A DNA stretch of 64,000 nt from CAVQAH01 sp963784195 (GCA_963784195.1 CAWARA010000031.1:186001-250000), one strand, 5' to 3'. Shown: positions 51,504-61,010, counted from the first letter of the stretch. Numbers and translations are program-made. The notes: generated by a model from the letters alone, not told the origin.

Positions 51504-52305
51504 TCCGCTCTCACCGCTTTTCCTCTCGACCGCCATCGAAGCGGTTCTGCGTGCGGGCGAGGTGCAGATGGCGCACCTCGGCCGGGAAATCCGCGTCGAC
51601 AAGAAGAGCGCCATCGATCTGGTGACGGAGATCGACGTCGAGATCGAGCGCCAGTTCCGCGTGATGATCGCCGATCGGTTCCCGGATCACGTCGTGCTCG
51701 GCGAGGAATTCGGAACCGGGCCCGATCCGGCGGACCTGTCCGCCGGACGCTACACGTGGGTGTTCGACCCGATTGACGGCACGACGAACTACGCGCACGG
51801 CCTGCCCATCTTCTGCTCGTCGCTCGCCCTCGAGATCGATGGCGAAGCGGTCGTCGGGGCTATCTACGATCCCAACCGTCGTGAGCTCTTCGCCGCCGAA
51901 CGCGGCCAGGGTGCGCGAATGAATGGCGTGCCGCTTCGTGTGTCGCGCACCGCAGCGCTCATCGATTCGCTGCTGGTCACGGGATTTCATTACGACATCC
52001 ACAAGAACCGGGCGGACCTGATCGAGTTGTTCAGTGCGCTGCTCGGCCGCGCTCGCGCCGTCCGCCGCCTCGGATCGGCGGCGATCGACCTGTGCTACGT
52101 CGCTGCCGGACGCTTCGACGGCTTCTGGGAGAAGCAGTTGCACCCCTGGGACGTCGCAGCCGGCGCGCTCATCGTCACCGAGGCTGGCGGCACGGTGACG
52201 ACGATGGATGGGTCGGCCCATCAGTCCCGAAAAGCCAGCGTCCTCGCCACCAACGGGCTCATCCACCAGGAGATGCTCGACAAGATCCGTGAAGTGTCCA
52301 ACTAG
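51496..52305 (+). CDS. Inositol monophosphatase family protein (SuhB-like)
   Basis: 269 residues from a GTG at 51496. Metal-binding motifs DLVTEIDVEIERQF, VVLGEEFG, WVFDPIDGTTNYAHGLPIFC and KQLHPWDVAAGALIVTEAGG are complete. The family dephosphorylates inositol 1-phosphate and related sugar phosphates; some members act as SuhB in rRNA transcription. It overlaps the RsbW-type gene by 8 bp. Confidence 0.93.
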   Translation: MADPLSPLFLSTAIEAVLRAGEVQMAHLGREIRVDKKSAIDLVTEIDVEIERQFRVMIADRFPDHVVLGEEFGTGPDPADLSAGRYTWVFDPIDGTTNYAHGLPIFCSSLALEIDGEAVVGAIYDPNRRELFAAERGQGARMNGVPLRVSRTAALIDSLLVTGFHYDIHKNRADLIELFSALLGRARAVRRLGSAAIDLCYVAAGRFDGFWEKQLHPWDVAAGALIVTEAGGTVTTMDGSAHQSRKASVLATNGLIHQEMLDKIREVSN

Positions 52306-52667
52306 ACCGGGGCTCCGCCCGGACCCCGGCTCGGTCGCTTGCGGGGGCCCCATGCCCCGCGCCGCTCCCTCGCAGGCGGCTAAGTGTCCGTCTACAGGTA
52401 GAGATCCGCGTTGATCCGCGTCCCGTTGTGCGTTGATCCGCGTCCCGTTGTGTGTTGATCCGCGTCCCGTTTTGATCCGCGTTCCCGTTCGTGGGGATCT
52501 GCGGTTTCATCGAAACTGGACGCGAGTGACCCCGTTCTAAGACATTTGCGCCCCTTGGTTGGATGAACTGAAGGGGATTGCGTGGACCAGTCTGGCACCG
52601 TTCGTGCTCGGGCAAACCTGCGAGCCGGCTTGCCGGTCGCAGGCCCGGTATTACGGAGAGAATCGCA
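52306..52667. repeat. Noncoding region with hairpins and a 21-bp direct repeat
   Basis: Just after the phosphatase stop, GGGGCTCCGCCCGGACCCC and GCGGGGGCCCCATGCCCCGC form stable hairpins (52313-52359), probably a terminator. From 52406 to 52487 a unit of about 21 bp, GTTGATCCGCGTCCCGTTGT, occurs three times with small variations, flanked by partial copies. No gene is supported in the stretch. Confidence 0.7.
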
Positions 52668-53439
52668 ATGATGACACGTCAGTGGCGGAATGGTTTGCGG
52701 GTAGTGCTCGGGATGCTCCTGGCGACAGCCGTGATGTCGCCCGCCCCGGCCAGCGCGCAGGTTGTTCAGGTCGGACGCGGCGATGCGCGCCACACCATCA
52801 ATTTCAACCTCGGGTACTTTGCATTGCGCGGCGAGGACTCGCGGGACGAGGACGATGTCCTGCTGGCGAACGTCTTCGATCTCGCCTCTCAAGACAATCC
52901 GTTCGATCCGCTCGACATCGGCGAGTTCAACGGCTTCACGTTCGGCGGTGAATACACCTTCGCGATCACCAACTATCTCGAGGTTGGTGCCGGAATCGGT
53001 TTCTATCAGAAGGACGTGGATACGCTCTACCGGGATTTTGAAGACTCTGACGGCACCCAGATCGAACAGGAATTGAAGCTCCGGATCGTTCCCATGACCG
53101 CGACGATTCGATTTCTGCCCCTCGGTCGCGAAGCCGCGGTTGAGCCTTACATCGGGGCGGGGATCGGGATCTTCAACTGGCGCTACAGCGAGGTTGGCGA
53201 GTTCGTCGACTTCTCCGACGATTCGATCTTCCTGAACCGCTACACGGCTGACGGCAACGCCGTTGGCCCCGTAATTCTCGCCGGGCCTGCGCGCACCGAT
53301 CGGCGACGCCTGGACGATTGGCGGCGAGTTCCGTTGGCAGAGCGCGACCGGTGACGGCCTCCTCGACGAAGGATTCCTTTCCGAGAAGATCGACTTGGGA
53401 GGGTGGACTACGAACTTTACGGTTGGGGTGAGGTTCTAG
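52668..53439 (+). pseudogene. Outer-membrane beta-barrel protein, one frameshift
   Basis: The ATG at 52668 follows ACGGAGAG. A signal peptide (VVLGMLLATAVMSPAPASAQ) leads into alternating beta strands (FNLGYFALRGED, FTFGGEYTFAITNYLEVGAG, RIVPMTATIRFLPLG, VEPYIGAGIGIFNWRYSE). At the GGG run 53283-53285 the frame breaks. Removing one G continues LRAPIGDAWTIGGEFRWQSA and ends with WTTNFTVGVRF, where a C-terminal Phe marks an outer-membrane barrel. The restored protein has about 256 residues. Function unknown. Confidence 0.82.
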
Positions 53440-53440
53440 A

Positions 53441-53618
53441 TCGGAGTTGACGGACGGAGGACGAGACGGAGGAAACGGAAAAAGCTTCAACTCGGAGACT
53501 CAGAGGAACGGAGTCAAATTAGTTGGCTAACCAAAACCAGCTCTCCGTGTCTCCGAGTCTCCGAGTTGAAGCTTTTTCCGTTTCCTCCGTTTCCTCCGTC
53601 TCCGTTAACTCCGTCCGC
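53441..53618. repeat. Multi-hairpin repeat element, shortened copy B (about 178 bp)
   Basis: Same outer arms as copies A and C (AAGCTTCAACTCGGAGACTC at 53482-53501 and its reverse complement at 53554-53572), but the inner three-hairpin core is replaced by about 40 bp (53515-53545) containing TTAGTTGGCTAACCAA. It lies between convergent genes and can form one long hairpin, which may terminate both. Confidence 0.88.
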
Positions 53619-53623
53619 CAGGG

Positions 53624-55079
53624 TCACTCGGGCATCACCCGGTACAGCGCGACGCCTCCTCCTTCAGCGACGCGTTCGAAGCCGGCCAGGTACAGGAAGT
53701 TCTGGCGTGACTGATGAAAGATGATGTCGCCGCCTTCCGCCGATTCCTCGATTGCCACCCAGCGCACGTAGCCTCGCGGGCCCATCGCGAGCGCAGCCAC
53801 CCACAGATCGCCGTTCCCTTCGTGCAGGAAGTCGTGGATGTTGAAACCCTCGTGTGAGAGGTCGTGCATGTAGTGGGCGAGCGAGCCCATGCTCATCATG
53901 ATGGTTCCACCATCGTAGCGATCGCGCAGGTACTCGGTGACCGCCTGTCGTCCTTCCCTGTTGACGGCGTCACGCTGCGATTCGGCGATGAGCGGCGCGG
54001 TCCGGTCGAGGGGCGAGAGCTGCAACAGCAGGGCGGCGACGACGGCGGCGGCGGGAAGTAAACGCAGACGGGCCGGCACGAGGGCGATGCCGGTCGCGAT
54101 GAACACCGTGCATGCCGTGACCATTGGCAGGCTGTAGCGTACGCGTAGCGGATGTCCGTTGAAGTACGCGTACCAGGGCACCGCCGCGGCACCCGCGAGC
54201 GCAAGTACCGAGAACGATCGAGGCACGTTCTTTCGATCGCACGAACGTCACGACGATCAGCACGACGGCGAGCCACGCCGGCCAGACCGTGGCGGTGCCG
54301 GAGAGCTTGTACAGACCCTCCATCACCTGTTGCCAGGCGAGCCAGGGTTGGCCGAGTGCCGCGTTCTCCGCCACGAAGAAATCGCCGCCAACGAACCAAC
54401 GACCGGTGGTCCATCGGCTGTTGACGACGAAGAGAAAGATCGCCAGCAGCGAGTACGCGCTGAGCTGCAGACACGAGCGTTGAATCTGTCCATAGGGAGC
54501 GCCGCGCCGCCAGAGAACAGCCCCGCTCAGCACGACGATTCCCGCGCTGATCGGCCACGCTTCGTACCTCGTCATGCACGCCGCCATCATCGCCAGTCCC
54601 GCCGCTCGAGGTGGCAGCGGCGCGCCGCGATCGAGCCATGCGGCTGTGAGCGCAATGCACACCAGCGTCGTGCCGAACAGCATCGGCTCCGTCATCGGCG
54701 TGCTTTGCAGGTAGAGCGTGTTGGGATTCGCGAGCAGAAGAAAGCTGCCGAGAATGGCGGCGAGCTGCGAGCCGGTCACCCGCATCAGCAAGGCCGCGAG
54801 TCCCCATGCGGCTGCGCCCATGCTCAGCACCGAGAAGATCGTTCCTGACGCGCCGTTGCGATAGAGCGCATCCACCTGAACCGGCAGCGCGTTGAGTACG
54901 TGCGGAAGGGGCAGCCACACGCCACCGATCTGCTGCCAGCCTGGCATCAGGCTGTCGAAGATCCGCCGCGCGACCACGAGATGCGCTCGCGCGTCGTAAT
55001 GGCTCAGCGTCAGCCCCTCGCTTGCGTAGTGCCATGCGGCAGCGGCACCGACGGCCGTCACTGCTGCGGCGATGGCCAA
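53624..55079 (-). pseudogene. Multi-spanning membrane glycosyltransferase-like protein, one frameshift
   Basis: Two frames join near 54215 (one extra base). The first has EGLTLSHYDARAHLVVARRI, GWQQIGGVWLPLPHVLNALP, and helices typical of GT39/ArnT-like proteins (LTHYDA resembles the acidic first-loop motif that binds the lipid-sugar donor). The second has SFSVLALAGAAAVPWYAYFN, LLPAAAVVAALLLQLSPLDR and a soluble C-terminal domain. About 484 residues in all with roughly ten helices. The exact start is unclear: only a TTG at 55079 is available, and an upstream hydrophilic stretch is in frame. It probably transfers sugar from a lipid-linked donor in the periplasm. Confidence 0.65.
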
Positions 55080-55213
55080 CGCCGCGCGCGGGTGCGCCGT
55101 CGCAATCGGTTCGGGCGGAGGCGCAGACAGCCCATGCGGAACAGCTTCGCGATCGGCCGGGCGCAGGGAAGGACTCTTAGTGGCCAGGACGGTTCTAGTC
55201 TACACTCAGTGAG

Positions 55214-55834
55214 ATGGCTCGCGTCGTGGAGTGGATACAGGGTTTCGCGATGTCGCTCGGCGGACCCGGGCTGTTCATCATCGCGTTCCTGGATTCCTCG
55301 TTCCTCTCGTTTCCTGAAGTCAACGATCTCCTGATCATCTACCTGACGACGCAACATCCGGAGCGGATGCCGTACTACGCGCTGATGACGACGCTCGGAT
55401 CGATCGCCGGATGTCTGGCGCTTTACTCGCTCGCGCGCAAAGGAGGCGAAGCGTTTCTTCGCCGCCGCTTTCACGAGAGTCACGTCGAGCGCGCGATGGA
55501 TATCTTCCGGCGTTACGGACTGCTGTCAGTACTCATACCCTCGATACTGCCACCGCCGATGCCATTCAAGATCTTCGTCCTCGCCGCAGGCGTGGCGCGC
55601 GTCCCCTTGTGGCATTTCGTCACGGCTATAGCCATCGGCCGCGGTATCCGATACTTCGGAGAAGGGCTCCTTGCGGTCTGGTATGGCGAGGCGGCTGGGG
55701 ACTTTCTGCGCGACAACGCTCAGCCGATCGCGCTCGCGCTCGCCGCCACGTTCCTGTTCTGCGGGCTTGGATACATCCTGTGGTCGCGCCGCGGCGAGCG
55801 CAAAGCGGGCGGCCCCGAGCGGACGATCCCGTGA
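55214..55834 (+). CDS. DedA/VTT-domain membrane protein
   Basis: 206 residues. The VTT (SNARE-associated) fold shows LGGPGLFIIAFLDSSFLSFP, YYALMTTLGSIAGCLALYSL, the motif FRRYGLLSVLIPSILPPPMP with FKIFVLAAGVARVPLWHFVT, and GRGIRYFGEGLLAVWYG. DedA proteins are proton-linked lipid transporters or scramblases, several of which flip undecaprenyl phosphate or phospholipids. Its place before a GT2 gene that may use a polyprenyl phosphate fits a role in lipid carrier recycling. Confidence 0.87.
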   Translation: MARVVEWIQGFAMSLGGPGLFIIAFLDSSFLSFPEVNDLLIIYLTTQHPERMPYYALMTTLGSIAGCLALYSLARKGGEAFLRRRFHESHVERAMDIFRRYGLLSVLIPSILPPPMPFKIFVLAAGVARVPLWHFVTAIAIGRGIRYFGEGLLAVWYGEAAGDFLRDNAQPIALALAATFLFCGLGYILWSRRGERKAGGPERTIP

Positions 55835-55887
55835 TCCCTTGACCTCCGGTCCGGAAGCTTCTTACAATCAAACGTTTACACGTATTG

Positions 55888-56871
55888 ATGCCCGTTGAAG
55901 TCTCCGTCGTCATTCCGCTGCGCAACGAAGCTCCCAACGTTGCCGATCTCCACCAGGAGCTCACTGCTGTTCTCGAGTCTTTCGGGCGCCAGTACGAAAT
56001 CCTTGCGATTGACGACGGGAGCACTGACGAGACGTTCGACCTCCTCGCCGCGATCCAGACCCGCGATCCGCGCCTCCGCGTGATCCGCTTCCGTCGCAAC
56101 TTCGGCCAGACGGCCGCATTTGCCGCAGGCTTTGCGCACGCCCGGGGCCGCTACATCGTGACGTCCGATGGAGATCTGCAGAACGATCCGCGCGACATTC
56201 CCGGGATGATCGAGCTCGCCGAACTGAAAGACGCCGACATCGTCGCGGGGTGGCGGAAGGATCGAAAGGATCCGTTCTTCAGCCGGCGGCTCCCGTCGAC
56301 GATCGCCAACTGGATCATCTCGCACGCGACCGGTGTGAAGCTGCACGACTACGGCTGTTCGCTGAAAGTGTTTCGAGCCGAAATCGTCAAGCCGATGAAG
56401 CTGTACGGCGAGATGCACCGCTTCCTGCCGGCGATCGCCAGCGAGTTCGGCGTCACGATCGAGGAGAAGGAAGTCAATCACCGGCCGCGGCGCCGTGGGC
56501 AATCCAAATACGGGATCTCGCGAACGGTGCGGGTCATTCTCGATCTGCTCACCGTCAAGTTTCTGATCAGTTACTCGACGCGCCCGCTGCAGATCTTCGG
56601 TCTGCTCGGCCTCGGGATGGGAACGCTGGGAACGGTGATTTGCCTCTACCTTGCCTACGTGAAGTACTTTCAGCACCAGGGCATTGCCGATCGTCCGTTG
56701 TTGCTGCTCGGGATGCTGTTGCTGCTTTTCAGCGTGCAGTTGCTGACGACGGGTCTGGTCGCGGAGATCATTTCGAGGACCTATCACGAGTCCCAGGACA
56801 AGCCCATCTACGTGATCAGAGAGATTCGCGAGTCCGCTCCCGAGCGGCCTCGGGAGTTGCGGGGAGCGTAG
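55888..56871 (+). CDS. Polyprenyl-phosphate glycosyltransferase (GT2, DPM1/ArnC-like)
   Basis: 327 residues from the ATG at 55888. The GT-A domain has VSVVIPLRNEAPNVADLHQE, ILAIDDGSTDETFDLLAA, RNFGQTAAFAAGFAHARGRY and the DxD-like DGDLQNDPRDIP, with YGCSLKVFRAEIVKPMKLYG and HRPRRRGQSKYGISRTVRVI. Two C-terminal membrane helices follow (IFGLLGLGMGTLGTVICLYL, LLLGMLLLLFSVQLLTTGLV). These enzymes move a sugar from a nucleotide to polyprenyl phosphate at the inner membrane. It precedes a lipoprotein gene by 1 bp. Confidence 0.93.
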   Translation: MPVEVSVVIPLRNEAPNVADLHQELTAVLESFGRQYEILAIDDGSTDETFDLLAAIQTRDPRLRVIRFRRNFGQTAAFAAGFAHARGRYIVTSDGDLQNDPRDIPGMIELAELKDADIVAGWRKDRKDPFFSRRLPSTIANWIISHATGVKLHDYGCSLKVFRAEIVKPMKLYGEMHRFLPAIASEFGVTIEEKEVNHRPRRRGQSKYGISRTVRVILDLLTVKFLISYSTRPLQIFGLLGLGMGTLGTVICLYLAYVKYFQHQGIADRPLLLLGMLLLLFSVQLLTTGLVAEIISRTYHESQDKPIYVIREIRESAPERPRELRGA

Positions 56872-56872
56872 C

Positions 56873-57721
56873 GTGATCGGCTCGCGGCTTCGCTTTGCCC
56901 TCGCTGGTACCCTCGCGTTCGCGATCGGGTGCGGCGGATCTCCAATGGATCCGGGACCGATCCCACCGCCACCCGCGACGAATCAGGCGCCGAACATCGA
57001 GTCGATCACGACGAGTGCGCAGCGAATCGAGGTGGACGAGACGGTCACCGTGACCGCATCGGTTCGCGACGCGGAAACGCCGGCCGACCAGCTGATTTAC
57101 GAGTGGTCGGCAGATGGAGGCACATTTGCCGGTCAGGGCGCGTCGGTGACGTGGCGTCCGGCGGGGGATGCGGCCACGCCTGCCAACGTCACGTTCCGTC
57201 TGACCGTTCGTGATGTGTACGGAACGGCGCCGGCAGGCGGGACCCGGCCGGAGCACCGCGTCAACGGCACCAGCAACCCGATCCGTCTGCACAACTCACC
57301 GCGCGAGCTCGGCGAGCTCGCGATGAGGTTCCTGAACGACTTCGCCACGTCCTCGGTCTCGCCTGATGCCTGTGTGCGGGAATTCAGCGACTCGTGCAAC
57401 GGCAAAGCCGCTGAGCTGAACGACATCAGGGACAACCGCCGGGACTACGATGTGGTCTCCTCGACGTTGCGGCTGCGGAACGTGGCGGTGGCGGGGACGC
57501 GGCTGACGGGAAACATGAACGTGGACTGCGCCTTCACGTCACGTTACAAACAATGCCCTCCAACGATTCCAAACTGTCCGATCGGCGGCCTGGAATCCGT
57601 CTCCGGGTCGTGTCTGCTGACCGCCGTCTACGAACAGAACCGCTGGTGGTTGTGCCAGAGTAACTTCCAGGCCAGCAACGGGGTCCTGTTCACGAGGATC
57701 CCCCTCAGCGCGCCGCGCTGA
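56873..57721 (+). CDS. Lipoprotein with PKD-like domain
   Basis: 282 residues from a GTG. The lipobox is LAFAIGCGG (Cys at about 20), followed by a Pro-rich linker (PMDPGPIPPPPATNQAPNIE) and an Ig/PKD-like beta domain (RIEVDETVTVTASVRDAETP, YEWSADGGTFAGQGASVTW). The C-terminal half has six or more Cys (residues about 165-265) that may form disulphides. Function unknown. It follows GT2 directly and is probably co-transcribed. Confidence 0.8.
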   Translation: MIGSRLRFALAGTLAFAIGCGGSPMDPGPIPPPPATNQAPNIESITTSAQRIEVDETVTVTASVRDAETPADQLIYEWSADGGTFAGQGASVTWRPAGDAATPANVTFRLTVRDVYGTAPAGGTRPEHRVNGTSNPIRLHNSPRELGELAMRFLNDFATSSVSPDACVREFSDSCNGKAAELNDIRDNRRDYDVVSSTLRLRNVAVAGTRLTGNMNVDCAFTSRYKQCPPTIPNCPIGGLESVSGSCLLTAVYEQNRWWLCQSNFQASNGVLFTRIPLSAPR

Positions 57722-57744
57722 GCCGTGGTCCGTCGGAGCCATCC

Positions 57745-58935
57745 GTGCATCGGGTGATCCTGATCGCGCTCGTCCTCTCCATTGCCGCATGCCGCGGCTC
57801 GAGCGTACCGGAAGCGCCGCAAAGTCAGGCGCCGCCGGCAACGCCTGCAGCCCGCGTGTCCCCTCAGCACCTTCGCACTCAGGGGACCACGTTCGCCCGC
57901 GCTGATGGATCGGTGTTCGAATGGCGCGGGATCAGTGCGTTCGCACTGATCGAGCAGATTGCCAGCGGACGATCTGCCGAAGCGGAAAGTTACCTGGCGT
58001 GGGCGGCAAGTCAGAAGATCACCGTGGTTCGCGTGCTCGTGATGGCTCAGCATCTGTTCAAGCTGTCGCCCGAGCAAGGGCGTGCGTCGTTGCCACGATT
58101 GCTCGAGATGGCGGCAGCGCACGGCCTGCACGTCGAGATCGTGGCGCTGGCGGATACAGCAGGCGCATCAATCAACTTCGAGCAGCACATCAAGGACGTG
58201 GGAGCGATCGCCGCGCGTCACGCCAACGCGCTCGTCGAGATCGCCAACGAGCCAGGGCATCCCACTCAGGATGCGAAGCTGCATCAGGCCGCTACCCTCG
58301 AGTCGCTGGCGGCTCTCGTGCCGGAGCAGGTGCCGGTGGCGCTGGGGTCCGCCGAGTACGGCGACGCATTCGCGGGAGGGGACTACGCGACGTTCCATTT
58401 TCCGCGCGATACGGGCGACGACGGATGGGGTCACGTGCGGAAGCTGGCCGAGGGTGCTTCGCTCGTCGAGCGCTGGAGAAAGCCCGTCGTGAGCGATGAG
58501 CCGATCGGCGCCGGCGAACACTTCGTCGCCGGCCGCCGCGATGACGATCCGCGGCGATTCGCTGCAGCGGCGCTGCTGACGCGTTTCGCGGGGCTGCAGC
58601 CAACCTTTCACTACGAAGGCGGGCTGCTCGCCAGACGTCCGACGGGGCGCGAACAAGCCGCCTTCGATGCGTGGAGCAAGGCGCTCGACGCGTTCACCGA
58701 GGCTCGCGTCCCGGCCGATGGCAGGTTTCTTCGCGGCGACGAGATCAAATCGGTGGCGGATGTCTCTGGGGCGAGGACGACGTTCGCGCGTTCCGGCGAC
58801 CGCGAGGCCTGGCTGCTCATTCTCGATCCAGTCGAGGACAGCTCACATACTGTCAGGTGGGTGGCACCCTGGCGCGGAGAAGGGGAGTGGAAGGTCCCTG
58901 GGGTACGGCTAGTACGTGCGATCCGCCAGCAATGA
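57745..58935 (+). CDS. Lipoprotein with glycoside-hydrolase-like TIM barrel
   Basis: 396 residues from a GTG, preceded by GGAG. The signal ends in a lipobox (LVLSIAACRG). The mature part opens with FARADGSVFEWRGISAFALI, then ITVVRVLVMAQHLFKLSPEQ, HVEIVALAD, ANALVEIANEPGHPTQDAK (NEP as in GH5 acid/base) and KPVVSDEPIGAG (candidate nucleophile Glu in SDEP). The layout fits a cellulase-like clan A barrel. Substrate unknown. It overlaps the SGNH gene on the other strand by 27 bp at the stops. Confidence 0.72.
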   Translation: MHRVILIALVLSIAACRGSSVPEAPQSQAPPATPAARVSPQHLRTQGTTFARADGSVFEWRGISAFALIEQIASGRSAEAESYLAWAASQKITVVRVLVMAQHLFKLSPEQGRASLPRLLEMAAAHGLHVEIVALADTAGASINFEQHIKDVGAIAARHANALVEIANEPGHPTQDAKLHQAATLESLAALVPEQVPVALGSAEYGDAFAGGDYATFHFPRDTGDDGWGHVRKLAEGASLVERWRKPVVSDEPIGAGEHFVAGRRDDDPRRFAAAALLTRFAGLQPTFHYEGGLLARRPTGREQAAFDAWSKALDAFTEARVPADGRFLRGDEIKSVADVSGARTTFARSGDREAWLLILDPVEDSSHTVRWVAPWRGEGEWKVPGVRLVRAIRQQ

Positions 58936-59685
58936 CGATGGAGGCTGCTCGTAAGCGGCCTTGAGCGCGTCGAGCCAGATCTCGGCCATGCGCTGATAGC
59001 CAGCTTCGGTCGGATGCAGGCCATCCTCGCCGATATCGTTGATGGTCAGCGAACGGAAGAAATCGACGAGCGTCGCGCCTTCATCGGGAGCCATCTTTCG
59101 AATCTGCTCGTTGAAGTCGCCGATGAAGCCGGCCGCCGCGCTCTTGCCACCCACACGCTGCGGCGGAAGCGTGCCGATGAACACGCGGATGCCGCGCGAC
59201 ACGCCCTCGCCAATCAAAACCTCGAGGGCACCGATCGTGGGGGAGATGGCGTCGCGATTTCCGACCATGTTCAAATCGTTCGCGCCTTCGAGCAACAGAA
59301 GCGCCTCCGGGTTCGACGCCCGGATCGCGTCAATCAGCCGTCTCTGATCCTCAGCCGCACGATTTCCGGCCCTGCCCTCGTTGAACACCAGGACGGACTG
59401 CGCCGAATAGCGCTGCGTGAGCAACGTCTGGAGCTTGAACACGTAGGACTGCGGCAGCCCTGCGTCCAGCCCGTGCACGCCCGGTAGGGGAGCGCTCGTC
59501 GTCCCTGCCGTCATGCTGTCGCCAAACGCGAGGATGCGCGTAATCCCGAGACGGGGGGGACCTGGGGGCGGAGGCTGGGGTTGCGGCGGAGGTTGTGGAG
59601 TAGGGGAAGGCTGATGGGGCGACGAGCCGCACGCCGCTGCGACGAAAGCCGAACCGAGTCCCAGCAGGAGCTGCCGCCTGTCCAT
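58909..59685 (-). CDS. SGNH/GDSL-family hydrolase lipoprotein
   Basis: 258 residues from the ATG at 59685. A twin-Arg-like or lipoprotein signal (MDRRQLLLGLGSAFVAAACG) is followed by a Pro-rich linker and the SGNH blocks: ILAFGDSMTAGTTSAPLPG (Ser in GDS), NEGRAGNRAAEDQRR (Gly), LLLEGANDLN (Asn) and the Asp-His in GEDGLHPTEAGYQRMAEIW. These enzymes are esterases or acetylhydrolases, often acting on cell-envelope glycans. It lies within an envelope-related neighbourhood. Confidence 0.9.
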   Translation of the reverse strand: MDRRQLLLGLGSAFVAAACGSSPHQPSPTPQPPPQPQPPPPGPPRLGITRILAFGDSMTAGTTSAPLPGVHGLDAGLPQSYVFKLQTLLTQRYSAQSVLVFNEGRAGNRAAEDQRRLIDAIRASNPEALLLLEGANDLNMVGNRDAISPTIGALEVLIGEGVSRGIRVFIGTLPPQRVGGKSAAAGFIGDFNEQIRKMAPDEGATLVDFFRSLTINDIGEDGLHPTEAGYQRMAEIWLDALKAAYEQPPSSLLADRTY

Positions 59686-59734
59686 GACAACCTTACCAGA
59701 GTAGCACAGCCGTATTCGGCCCGGTTTCCGGCCT

Positions 59735-60056
59735 ACGGAGGGGACGGAGGGCACGGAAAAAGCTTCAACTCGGAGACTCGGAGAAACGGAGTTCGATCTG
59801 CACTTGCAGCGTTCAGAGCCGATGCCGGCCCGGCCATCGGCCGGGCCGGGCGATCGACCGACAGCCCGCGGCCACAAGCCGCCTCTGCGTTCACACGCGG
59901 CTTGTGGCCACGGGCTGTCGGTCGATCGCTCGCCGCGCAAGCGCGGCGGCATCGGCTGCACCGCTCGTTTGCGCGGACCGGCGTTCAGCCCGTTCGCCCT
60001 CCGTTCCTCCGCGTCTCCGTTTTTGAAGCTTTTTCCGTTCCCTCCGTCCCCTCCGT
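59735..60056. repeat. Multi-hairpin repeat element, copy C (about 322 bp)
   Basis: Outer arms (59735-59791 and 59999-60056) carry the AAAGCTTCAACTCGGAGACT motif and its reverse complement. Inside, GCCGATG (59818) pairs with CATCGGC (59950) around three hairpins: GGCCCGGCC-ATC-GGCCGGGCC, a 78-nt hairpin with 32-bp arms (59851-59928), and GCCGCGC-AA-GCGCGGC. The layout and length equal copy A. The 3' end overlaps the methyltransferase gene end. Confidence 0.9.
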
Positions 60057-61010
60057 TGCCGATCCGTTTTCCCTGTCGCCTCCAGAACTCGCACACGCGA
60101 TCATCAGCGTTTGTCCGAGCCAATAGGGGACGTGCGCGCGGCTCATCCCGAGCGTTTTGAAAACTGCCCGCGCGGATCGGGAAAGGGTCTCGCTGAGAAT
60201 CGATCCGCGGAACAGGATGTAATCGAGTTCGAGCCGTTGAACGTGGGGTCGGGTACGCGCGACGGTGAAGCCGGCGGCCTCGAGCATCCGGCGCATGCTG
60301 GAACGGTCGAAGTAGAACAGGTGCACCGACGTCAGGAACAGCCAGCGACGGCCCATGGACTTCGCGATCCAGCTGCCGATGTCGGGGAAATTCACGACCA
60401 GCACGCCGCCGGGCTTCAGCAGGTCGCGGCAGCGGTCCAGCATCTGCCGCGGGTTGGGCGTGTGCTCGATGACGTCCCAGAGCGTGACGACGTCGAAGGT
60501 CTGCCGCTCGTACGGCTGGTCGTACACGCTGCCCTGACGGATCGTGATGCCGTAGTGCCGCGCGCCCCATTCCGCGAGCCACTTGTTCGGCTCGCAGCCC
60601 TCGGCCTGCCAGCCCTGGGACCTCGCCGCGGCGACGAACGCGCCCGCGGCCGTGCCGATGTCGAGCAACTTTCCCTTGCCGCCGGCGACCCGTTCGATCT
60701 CTCCCAGCGATGCGGCGAACGTCCGCTCGCGCGCGTCGACCTGCGAAACGTAGGCGGGATCGTCCCCTTCCGTGTAGCTCGAGAAGATCAGATCGCTGCG
60801 CAGGCGTGGGTTGACGTACTGGAAGCCGCACTGCGTACAGCGAACGAGCTGGTCGATGAGTAGCTCGTCGCCGGACGCACGGAACTTCTGGATGAGATCG
60901 GCGTCCTTCTCGCGATCGTGCCGCGCCTCGTAGATGACCTCGTAGCGATCGGTGCCGCAGAGAAAACATGGCACCGTCTCCATGATGTCTGTAGACAGCG
61001 TTCCTGACAT
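59985..61010 (-). CDS. SAM-dependent methyltransferase with N-terminal zinc ribbon (tail extended by repeat element)
   Basis: 341 residues from the ATG at 61010. A zinc ribbon (CFLCGTDRYEV...VRCTQCGFQYVNPRL) precedes a Methyltransf_23-type domain: GKLLDIGTAAGAFVAAARSQ (motif I), FDVVTLWDVIEHTPNPRQML, LLKPGGVLVVNFPDIGSWIA. Proteins of this form commonly methylate sugars or polysaccharide precursors. The native end appears to be near CASSGG; the last 30 residues or so (ENGSATEGTEGTEKASKTET and on) translate the outer arm of repeat copy C, which also supplies the stop codon. Confidence 0.87.
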   Translation of the reverse strand: MSGTLSTDIMETVPCFLCGTDRYEVIYEARHDREKDADLIQKFRASGDELLIDQLVRCTQCGFQYVNPRLRSDLIFSSYTEGDDPAYVSQVDARERTFAASLGEIERVAGGKGKLLDIGTAAGAFVAAARSQGWQAEGCEPNKWLAEWGARHYGITIRQGSVYDQPYERQTFDVVTLWDVIEHTPNPRQMLDRCRDLLKPGGVLVVNFPDIGSWIAKSMGRRWLFLTSVHLFYFDRSSMRRMLEAAGFTVARTRPHVQRLELDYILFRGSILSETLSRSARAVFKTLGMSRAHVPYWLGQTLMIACASSGGDRENGSATEGTEGTEKASKTETRRNGGRTG

